Shown one piece after another: positions 1 through 5,751 of a stretch of DNA of 11,796 bases. Origin of the DNA: Clostridia bacterium (GTDB lineage Bacteria; Bacillota; Clostridia; UBA1381); assembly GCA_008668455.1 (NCBI GenBank), contig RQCD01000155.1:1-11796 (forward strand), in the 5' to 3' direction. The translations under genes were made by a program, and so were the position numbers. The notes beneath the pieces were generated by a model that did no database searches, was not told the origin of the DNA, and was given only the letters and a program-made list of their open reading frames with translations. Each line of letters begins with the position of its first letter. Within the stretch, counting starts at the first letter, position 1.

Positions 1-181
1 AGCGGGTTACCTTTCCGGAACGTAAGCAGCGTGTGCAGACGTATACGGATTTCGGAGTGCAGTTTACAATTGCGCGAACCGTTCTGCCGTTCGCCTTCCA
101 TGTTCTGTTTGATCTTCTGTGCGAATGGCTGACTTTGATACCAAAGGATACGCCCTTTCCGCAAATATCGCATTTTGCCAT
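1..181 (-). CDS. rpmB: 50S ribosomal protein L28, partial (3' end beyond left edge)
   Basis: Structural protein of the large ribosomal subunit. Translating the minus strand from an ATG at 181 gives 60 residues that begin MAKCDICGKGVSFG and contain VSHSHRRSNRTWKAN and VYVCTRCLRSGKVTR, the characteristic L28 sequence. Two CXXC pairs (Cys4/Cys7 and Cys49/Cys52) form the zinc-ribbon, so this is the zinc-binding (C+) form. The family is usually 61-64 residues long, so only the last few residues and the stop are missing. An AGGAGG ribosome binding site lies 8 nt upstream of the ATG (190-195), which fixes the start. The gene is transcribed divergently from the hprK operon. Identification is by recall of the family sequence and is very secure. 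Confidence 0.96.
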   Translation of the reverse strand, partial: MAKCDICGKGVSFGIKVSHSHRRSNRTWKANGRTVRAIVNCTPKSVYVCTRCLRSGKVTR

Positions 182-225
182 TTAAAACACCTCCTAAACT
201 GCTATTGAATCATCAAAACAAAACT

Positions 226-254
226 ATTTTACCACATTTTCAGAAAGATTGCAA
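226..254 (-). promoter_or_regulatory. Promoter of rpmB
   Basis: Read on the minus strand, a -35 TTGCAA (249-254) and a -10 TAAAAT (226-231) are separated by exactly 17 bp. A TGG immediately precedes the -10, giving an extended -10 (TGn) element. The predicted start of transcription near 219 leaves a leader of about 38 nt before the rpmB ATG at 181. The spacing and matches fit the housekeeping sigma-A consensus. No other site of similar quality is seen upstream of rpmB. Confidence 0.75.
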
Positions 255-363
255 GCGTTTTTTAAAAAAAAATAAATTCTTTTTCAGAAAAGGGAAAAGA
301 GACGGATTTTTTGTTGATTTCGACGGAAAAATCATAAATTTGTATAAATTTTTAAAATTCTAT

Positions 364-391
364 TTTAAATTTCAGAAAAATCATGTATAAT
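364..391 (+). promoter_or_regulatory. Probable promoter of the hprK operon
   Basis: A perfect -10 hexamer TATAAT lies at 386-391, 36 bp before the hprK ATG. The -35 is poor: TTTAAA at 364-369 with 16 bp spacing is the best candidate, in a very AT-rich stretch. The leader would be about 30 nt. The remainder of the 182-427 intergenic region is AT-rich, with no ORF of its own and no clear riboswitch or terminator. The -10 is convincing and the -35 is weak, so this promoter may be moderate in strength or assisted by an activator. Confidence 0.5.
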
Positions 392-427
392 GAATAGAGA
401 GAATCATGAAGAAAGGAAACATTACTG

Positions 428-1375
428 ATGATGAACGAAAACAAATTTTCCATTCCCCTGACAAAGGTGTTAGAAGAATTTCAGTTTGAAAAGCTTTACA
501 GCTCCACAAAGCTTCCGGAAATTCAGATAAGCACCTCCGATCTGAACCGTCCGGCATTGCAGATCGTTGGCTTTTATGACTATTTTGATCCCATGCGGAT
601 TCAAATTATGGGAAGAGTCGAGCTGACATATTTGGAGCAGTTTCCGGGAGAACAGAGATACCAGCTTTTGGAAAAGCTTTTTTCCAAACGGATTCCGCTT
701 TTAGTGATCACACGCGGTATGCAGGTCGGACCGGAAATGCTCCAGTTAGCGGAAAAATATGATGTTACGGTGGTTCGCACAGAGGAATCCACCTCCAGTA
801 TGATGAGCGCACTGATCAGCTATTTAAATGTTCAGATTGCACCCAGAATCACGCGCCATGGCGTTTTGGTGGAGGTATACGGCGAGGGAATCCTGATCTT
901 AGGTGAGAGCGGCGTGGGAAAAAGCGAGACGGCAATTGAGCTTTTAAAGCGCGGACACCGTCTGGTAGCGGATGACGCGGTGGAGATTAAGCGCGTATCA
1001 AACCGCACTCTGGTCGGCAGCTCCCCGGCAATCATCCGCCACTTTGTGGAGCTTCGCGGTATCGGTATTATTGATGTAAAAGAAATCTTTGGTATTGGAG
1101 CGGTAAAGGATACCGAGAGTATCGATCTTGTAATCCATTTAGAGCCATGGGTAGAGGGAAAGCAGTACGACCGCCTGGGTATGGTGGATGAATATACTAA
1201 CATTATGGGCATCAATATTTCCAGTCTCACGATTCCGGTGAAGCTGGGAAGAAATCTTGCAGTCATTATTGAGGTTGCAGCGATGAATAACCGTCAGAAA
1301 CGGATGGGCTATAATGCAGCTGTGGAATTAAACAACCGTCTGATGAGGGAAATGCAGGGGAATATGGACGAATAA
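428..1375 (+). CDS. hprK: HPr kinase/phosphorylase
   Basis: Cytoplasmic bifunctional enzyme that phosphorylates HPr of the phosphotransferase system on Ser46 and removes that phosphate. It is the sensor for catabolite repression through CcpA in Firmicutes. The 315-residue length is typical. Visible motifs are the N-terminal domain (about 1-130), His144 in RHGVLVEV at the start of the kinase core, Walker A GESGVGKS (159-166), the Asp pair in LVADDAVE (182-183) and the HprK signature VELRGIGIIDV (207-217). The C-terminal stretch PVKLGRNLAVIIEVAA precedes a helical tail. Tandem ATGs occur at 428 and 431. AAAGGA at 412-417 is 10 nt before the first and 13 nt before the second, so 428 is chosen. 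This is the first gene of the operon, and the next gene starts 15 nt after its stop. No ptsH (the substrate HPr) is present in this window. Confidence 0.97.
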   Translation: MMNENKFSIPLTKVLEEFQFEKLYSSTKLPEIQISTSDLNRPALQIVGFYDYFDPMRIQIMGRVELTYLEQFPGEQRYQLLEKLFSKRIPLLVITRGMQVGPEMLQLAEKYDVTVVRTEESTSSMMSALISYLNVQIAPRITRHGVLVEVYGEGILILGESGVGKSETAIELLKRGHRLVADDAVEIKRVSNRTLVGSSPAIIRHFVELRGIGIIDVKEIFGIGAVKDTESIDLVIHLEPWVEGKQYDRLGMVDEYTNIMGINISSLTIPVKLGRNLAVIIEVAAMNNRQKRMGYNAAVELNNRLMREMQGNMDE

Positions 1376-1390
1376 GAAAGGGTGGGAAAA

Positions 1391-2101
1391 ATGAAGATAA
1401 AAACAGATCTGCACTGCCACACCTTAGCAAGTGTGCATGCGTATTCAACAATCAAGGAAATGGTAGATTCAGCGGTAGAAAAGGGATTGGAGCTGATTGC
1501 TCTGACCGATCACGGCGTTGGGATGGATCCGCATATGCCGTTTGCGTTTTTCTACAACTATAAGGAAATTCCGGACTATCTTTCAGGAGTACGCGTTTTG
1601 TGCGGCTGTGAGGTGAATATTTTAGATAACAAGGGAACGCTCGACATGCCGGAGGAGCTATTAAAAAGCATGGATTTTGTCGGCGTCAGCGTACACGACG
1701 GTGTGCATGAGGGAATGGATGAGGATCACACCGAATGCTATTTAAAGCTTTTGGAAAAGCCATATGTGGATATGCTCTGCCATAGCGGAAATCCGCGTGC
1801 AGAATATGATATTGATACAGTTCTAAAGCGTGCAGGCGAGCTGCACAAGCTGATTGAAATCAATGCACACACCTTTTCGGTGCGACCGGCGAATGTGAAA
1901 AACTGCCGGAAGATTGCCGAGCGTGCAAAGGCATTAGGCGTGGGAATTGCGGTTAACAGCGATGCGCATTTTTACACCACGGTCAACCAGATTGAACCGG
2001 CGCTTGCCATGCTCCGGGAGATTGATTTTCCGGAGGAGCTGATTATGAACCGTTCCTATGCAGCCTTAAAGGATTATCTCAAGGATCGGAGAACAATATA
2101 G
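1391..2101 (+). CDS. PHP-domain phosphoesterase/phosphatase, YcdX-like
   Basis: Standalone PHP (polymerase and histidinol phosphatase) domain hydrolase of 236 residues, close in size to E. coli YcdX (about 245). Metal-binding motifs expected for a trinuclear site are all present: DLHCH (His8, His10), His16, TDHG (His41), GCE (Glu74), SVHDG (His102), CHSG (His131) and NSDAH (Asp191, His193). The substrate is unknown from sequence. Such proteins are often annotated as histidinol-phosphatase, but the context is not histidine biosynthesis, so that name is not supported. An in-frame GTG at 1382 would give three more residues, but it overlaps the Shine-Dalgarno (AAAGGGTGG, 1377-1385), so the ATG at 1391 is preferred. 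Position between hprK and murB is common in Clostridia (recalled). Confidence 0.88.
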   Translation: MKIKTDLHCHTLASVHAYSTIKEMVDSAVEKGLELIALTDHGVGMDPHMPFAFFYNYKEIPDYLSGVRVLCGCEVNILDNKGTLDMPEELLKSMDFVGVSVHDGVHEGMDEDHTECYLKLLEKPYVDMLCHSGNPRAEYDIDTVLKRAGELHKLIEINAHTFSVRPANVKNCRKIAERAKALGVGIAVNSDAHFYTTVNQIEPALAMLREIDFPEELIMNRSYAALKDYLKDRRTI

Positions 2102-2111
2102 AGGAGTTTTT

Positions 2112-3020
2112 ATGAAAGCTGATTTATTGGAGCAGATTAAAACAATCTGCCGGAATACCGAAGAAAATGCATCAATGGCGAGGTATACAACCTTTCGGAT
2201 CGGCGGCGCGGCAGAGGTGCTCTGTGAGCCGGAGAGCCGGGAGGAGGTTTGCGGTTTAGTGTCCCTGCTAAAGGAAAAAAATGAACCGTATACCATAATC
2301 GGAAACGGCTCAAATCTTCTGGTTTCGGATGCCGGGATTGACGGAGTGGTGATCCGGATTGCAAGACGTATGAACAAAGCCGAGGTTTTGGGAGAAAAGA
2401 TTTCAGCAGAATCCGGAATTCTGTTATCAGAGCTGTCCTCCGTTGCGGCAAAGGCAGGTCTTACCGGACTGGAATTTGCGTCCGGTATCCCCGGAACACT
2501 GGGCGGTGCAATTTATATGAATGCCGGTGCATACGGCGGAGAAATCGGAGCGCTGATTGAAACAGTGACTTACATTTCGGAGGATGGAGCAATCAAAACC
2601 TCCGGACGAGAGGAGCTGTCCTTTGGGTATCGGAAAAGCAGCTTTTCGGAAAACGGCGGTATTCTTTTAGGCTGCACGCTTGCACTTTCTGAGGGGAATG
2701 AGAAGGAAATCCGGAAAAAACTGCAGGAGCTTGCCAAGAAAAGAGCGGAAAAGCAGCCGCTCTCTTATCCGAGTGCAGGAAGTGCATTTAAGCGCCCTGA
2801 GGGGTATTTTGCCGGAGCGCTGATTGAGGAGGCAGGTTTGAAGGGTTTCCGGATCGGCGGCGCAGGCATTTCGGAAAAGCATGCCGGATTTTTAGTGAAC
2901 TATGGCGGTGCAACGGCAAAGGATGTCCGGGCGGTGATTCGGTATGTGCAGGAGACGGTGCAGAAAAAATCCAGCGTGTTCTTAGAGCCGGAGATACGAA
3001 TGATTGGAAGAGAGGAATAA
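2112..3020 (+). CDS. murB: UDP-N-acetylenolpyruvoylglucosamine reductase
   Basis: FAD- and NADPH-dependent cytoplasmic enzyme that reduces UDP-GlcNAc-enolpyruvate to UDP-MurNAc, the second committed step of peptidoglycan precursor synthesis. At 302 residues it has the size of type II MurB (Gram-positive type). Visible motifs are TTFRIGG (26-32), GNGSNLLV (64-71) and EFASGIPGTLGGAIYMNAGA (121-140) of the FAD-binding region. Further on are FGYRKS with Arg174, SAGSAFKRP with the probable proton-donor Ser224, and LEPEIRMIG near the C terminus, in which Glu294 is the probable catalytic glutamate. GAGGAG at 2101-2106 overlaps the stop of the upstream gene and lies 5 nt before the ATG. Only 4 nt separate its stop from rapZ, so the two are probably translationally coupled. 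Confidence 0.96.
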   Translation: MKADLLEQIKTICRNTEENASMARYTTFRIGGAAEVLCEPESREEVCGLVSLLKEKNEPYTIIGNGSNLLVSDAGIDGVVIRIARRMNKAEVLGEKISAESGILLSELSSVAAKAGLTGLEFASGIPGTLGGAIYMNAGAYGGEIGALIETVTYISEDGAIKTSGREELSFGYRKSSFSENGGILLGCTLALSEGNEKEIRKKLQELAKKRAEKQPLSYPSAGSAFKRPEGYFAGALIEEAGLKGFRIGGAGISEKHAGFLVNYGGATAKDVRAVIRYVQETVQKKSSVFLEPEIRMIGREE

Positions 3021-3024
3021 AAGC

Positions 3025-3912
3025 ATGAGACAATTTACGGTGGTGACAGGGTTATCCGGGTCTGGAAAATCGCAGGTACTCCGTTTTTTGGAGGACAGCG
3101 GATTTTTCTGCATTGACAATATGCCGCCGAATCTGATTCCGGAATTTGCAAAGCTGTTCTTTTCCATGAACGGAAAATATGAAAAGGTTGCGTTTGTGGT
3201 GGATATTCGCGTGGGCGAGCTGATTAATGAGCTTTTGGATAATATTAAAAAGCTGCAGCAGGACGGTTATTCCTGCAGTCTGCTTTTTTTGGACGCGGAT
3301 GATGAAACGCTGGTCAAGCGTTATAAAGAAACGCGCCGGGTGCATCCGTTGTCCGGAAGTCAGGGACTTTTGGAAAGTATTCATAAGGAGCGGAAAATGC
3401 TTGCAAAGCTTTATTCCGAGGCGGACGAGGTGATTGATACCTCGCATATGTCGCTCCATCAGCTTTCCAAGGAATTAAAGCGGATTTACTGTGATTCCAA
3501 GGAACAGGAGTTAACCATTAATGTGGTATCGTTCGGATTCAAATACGGTATCCCGCTGGATAGTGATTTAGTATTTGATGTAAGATGCTTTCCGAATCCG
3601 TTTTATATCAGCAGCCTGAAGGAAAAAACCGGTATGCAGCAGGAGGTTCGGGATTATGTGATGAGCTTTGAGGAATCCAGAATCTTTTTTGATAAGCTGA
3701 AGGATATGATGCTTTATCTGATTCCGCTTTATGTGGAGGAGGGGAAAACAAGTCTATCCATTGCGATCGGCTGCACCGGCGGAAAGCACCGGAGTATCAC
3801 CATGGCAAAGCTTTTGAGCGACGCGATTGCAAATCAGGGATATGAGGTGAACCTGATTAACCGCGATATTGACAAAGGGAGATCAAAGGAATGGAACACA
3901 GAAAAATTGTAA
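3025..3912 (+). CDS. rapZ: RapZ/YvcJ family nucleotide-binding protein
   Basis: P-loop nucleotide-binding protein of 295 residues. The E. coli homologue RapZ is an RNA-binding adaptor controlling glmS expression through the small RNA GlmZ. The B. subtilis homologue YvcJ hydrolyses NTPs and affects competence gene expression. The Walker A motif GLSGSGKS spans residues 9-16, and the family motifs KETRRVHPL, GFKYGIP, RCFPNPF and the C-terminal IGCTGGKHRS with NRDI are present. An alternative in-frame TTG at 3004 lies inside murB and has no ribosome binding site. The ATG at 3025 has AGAGGA (3011-3016) 8 nt upstream and starts at the conserved N terminus. Its last 22 bp overlap yvcK. Which RNA or protein partner it uses in this organism cannot be read from the sequence. 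Confidence 0.95.
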   Translation: MRQFTVVTGLSGSGKSQVLRFLEDSGFFCIDNMPPNLIPEFAKLFFSMNGKYEKVAFVVDIRVGELINELLDNIKKLQQDGYSCSLLFLDADDETLVKRYKETRRVHPLSGSQGLLESIHKERKMLAKLYSEADEVIDTSHMSLHQLSKELKRIYCDSKEQELTINVVSFGFKYGIPLDSDLVFDVRCFPNPFYISSLKEKTGMQQEVRDYVMSFEESRIFFDKLKDMMLYLIPLYVEEGKTSLSIAIGCTGGKHRSITMAKLLSDAIANQGYEVNLINRDIDKGRSKEWNTEKL

Positions 3913-4835
3913 CCATAGGCGGCGGAACAGGGATTTCAACAATTTTAAGAGGGCTTAAAAAATACACCTCCGATCTGACGGCAATTGTGACGGTTGGAGA
4001 TGACGGCGGTTCCTCCGGGATGCTCCGGGAGGAATTAGGCATGCTGCCGCCGGGTGACATCCGAAAATGTATCGACGCGCTTGCTGTCACAAATCCGATT
4101 CTGCACGAACTGATCAATTACCGGTTTCAGGAGGGACGCTTAAAGGGACATGTTTTGGGAAATCTGTGCCTTGCTGCACTGTATGGCATTTCGGATAGCT
4201 TTGATGAGGCGGTGCAGAAAATGAATGCTGCATTTGGTGTAGAGGGGCGCGTTTTGCCGGTTACGACGGAAAACATTCAGCTCCGGGCAATTTTGGAGGA
4301 TGGTGAAACGATTTTCGGAGAATCCAAAATCGGAGCTCCGGGACATAAAAATATTAAAAGACTGTCCCTGTTGCCGGAAACCCCGAAGCCTGCGCCGGGC
4401 GTTTTGGAGGCAATTCGGGAAGCAGACTTAATTGTGATCGGACCGGGAAGTCTTTATACCAGTATTATTCCGAATTTGCTGGTCGAAGGTGTGAGCCGCG
4501 CTATTTGTGAAAGCCTTGCATTAAAGGTGTATGTTGGAAATATTATGACTCAGCCGGGCGAAACGCAAGGCTATACTCTTTTTGACCATGTGCAGGCGAT
4601 TCGAAAGCATGGCGGAGATCGGATGATTGATTATGTGATCGCAAATGATCAGCCGATTCCGGAGGAAATTTTAGCGCGGTATCGGCAGGACGGTGCAGAG
4701 CCGGTCAGAATTGATCAGAAACGGTTTTCGGAGGAATATATCCGGCTTTTGCCGAGAGATTTAGTGTACTTAAAGGACGGACGTCTGATCCGTCATAATT
4801 ATCAAAGCTTAGCTTCGGCTTTGATGAAGCTGTAA
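3891..4835 (+). CDS. yvcK: YvcK/GlmR family UDP-GlcNAc-binding gluconeogenesis factor
   Basis: Cytoplasmic protein of the CofD-like fold. In B. subtilis it is needed for growth on gluconeogenic carbon sources and for normal cell shape; it binds UDP-GlcNAc and stimulates glucosamine-6-phosphate synthesis. At 314 residues it is full length. Visible motifs are GGGTG (10-14), GDDGGSSG (37-44), PPGDIRKC (53-60), GHVLGNL (86-92), IGPGSLYTSIIPNLL (183-197) and NIMTQPGETQGYT (207-219). Arg301 in LIRHNY falls at the position numbered as a UDP-GlcNAc contact in B. subtilis, as I recall it. The start overlaps the end of rapZ by 22 bp in another frame. AAGGGAG at 3875-3881 is 9 nt upstream of the ATG, so translational coupling is likely. 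It is adjacent to rapZ and murB, consistent with a role in allocating carbon to envelope precursors. Confidence 0.95.
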   Translation: MEHRKIVTIGGGTGISTILRGLKKYTSDLTAIVTVGDDGGSSGMLREELGMLPPGDIRKCIDALAVTNPILHELINYRFQEGRLKGHVLGNLCLAALYGISDSFDEAVQKMNAAFGVEGRVLPVTTENIQLRAILEDGETIFGESKIGAPGHKNIKRLSLLPETPKPAPGVLEAIREADLIVIGPGSLYTSIIPNLLVEGVSRAICESLALKVYVGNIMTQPGETQGYTLFDHVQAIRKHGGDRMIDYVIANDQPIPEEILARYRQDGAEPVRIDQKRFSEEYIRLLPRDLVYLKDGRLIRHNYQSLASALMKL

Positions 4836-4847
4836 GGAGGGATTTTC

Positions 4848-5732
4848 ATGTCCTTTTCCTATAAAATAAAAGAAAAATTGGGAAAAATCATGCCGGATTG
4901 TCCGTTTTGCCGCAGTGCAGAATTGTTTGGACTTTTGCGCTTTGCAGGGCAGAGACGGAGAGACGGCTTCTATTTTGCAAGCGAGCATGAAGCAACAATC
5001 GACGTTTTTTGCAGTGCAATCTCTGAGGAACTTGGTTTTTCAGCAGAGCCGTGCGGAAAGAGTAAAAACGGAATTTTCCTCTATCGGATTACTGATCCGA
5101 ATGCGCTGGATCAGCTCAAAGAGCGGTTTATGCTCCGGGAGGATGGCAGAATGGCAAATCCGGAGGAGATCATGCCGTTTTCCTGCTGCCGGGAAAGCTA
5201 CCTGCGCGGCGCGTTTTTGGGAGGCGGCTCGATTTCTGATCCGCAGAAAAGCTACCACATGGAATTTGATGCAAACGAAGAACCGGTTGCAGAGGAGCTT
5301 TTAGAGGTTTTGGAGGAATTGGAGGTTACTGCGAAAACCAATGTCCGGAAAGGGCATGCTGTGGTTTATATTAATGGATATGAAGAAATCGCCGCTGTGC
5401 TTGGCGCAGTCGGTGCAGGCAGTGCGGCAATGGAAATTTTTAATATTTCGATTGAAAAGGAAATCCGGAATGGAATCAACCGTCAGCTAAACTGTGAAAA
5501 TGCAAATATGGATAAAATTGTGAAAGCCTACGGAAAGCATTTTATGGCGATTGAAAAGATTAAAAACTCCACCGGTCTGGAGGTTCTCCCGGAAAAGCTC
5601 CGGGAGGCTGCGGAATTGCGGATGGAATATCCGGACGAAAGTCTAAAGGAACTCGGAGAACGCCTCGGAATCGGAAAATCCGGCGTCAATCACCGCCTAA
5701 ACCGCCTGATTGAAATTTCGGAGAGCTTATAA
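4848..5732 (+). CDS. whiA: DNA-binding protein WhiA
   Basis: Transcription factor with an N-terminal domain related to LAGLIDADG homing endonucleases and a C-terminal helix-turn-helix. In Streptomyces it controls sporulation septation, and in B. subtilis it affects cell division and chromosome segregation. The 294-residue protein opens MSFSYKIKEKLGKI and carries the degenerate endonuclease-like motif YLRGAFLGGGSISDP (118-132). The helix-turn-helix is in the C-terminal segment around SLKELGERLGIGKSGVNHRL (265-284). The NCENANMDK motif near residue 206 leads into the linker helix. The ribosome binding site AAGGAGG (4834-4840) is a full consensus, 7 nt from the ATG. It lies 12 nt after yvcK and 19 nt before dnaE. 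In many Firmicutes an HPr-type gene follows whiA; here dnaE follows directly. Confidence 0.95.
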   Translation: MSFSYKIKEKLGKIMPDCPFCRSAELFGLLRFAGQRRRDGFYFASEHEATIDVFCSAISEELGFSAEPCGKSKNGIFLYRITDPNALDQLKERFMLREDGRMANPEEIMPFSCCRESYLRGAFLGGGSISDPQKSYHMEFDANEEPVAEELLEVLEELEVTAKTNVRKGHAVVYINGYEEIAAVLGAVGAGSAAMEIFNISIEKEIRNGINRQLNCENANMDKIVKAYGKHFMAIEKIKNSTGLEVLPEKLREAAELRMEYPDESLKELGERLGIGKSGVNHRLNRLIEISESL

Positions 5733-5751
5733 CAGAAAGGAAGAAACAAGC

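Noticed and set aside
175..390. Plus-strand 71-codon ORF in the rpmB-hprK gap
   Set aside because: It is Lys/Phe-rich because it reads AT-rich promoter DNA, starts inside rpmB, has no ribosome binding site and overlaps both divergent promoters.
832..1266. Minus-strand 144-codon ORF opposite hprK
   Set aside because: Shadow of the HprK kinase domain; no start signals or recognisable domain.
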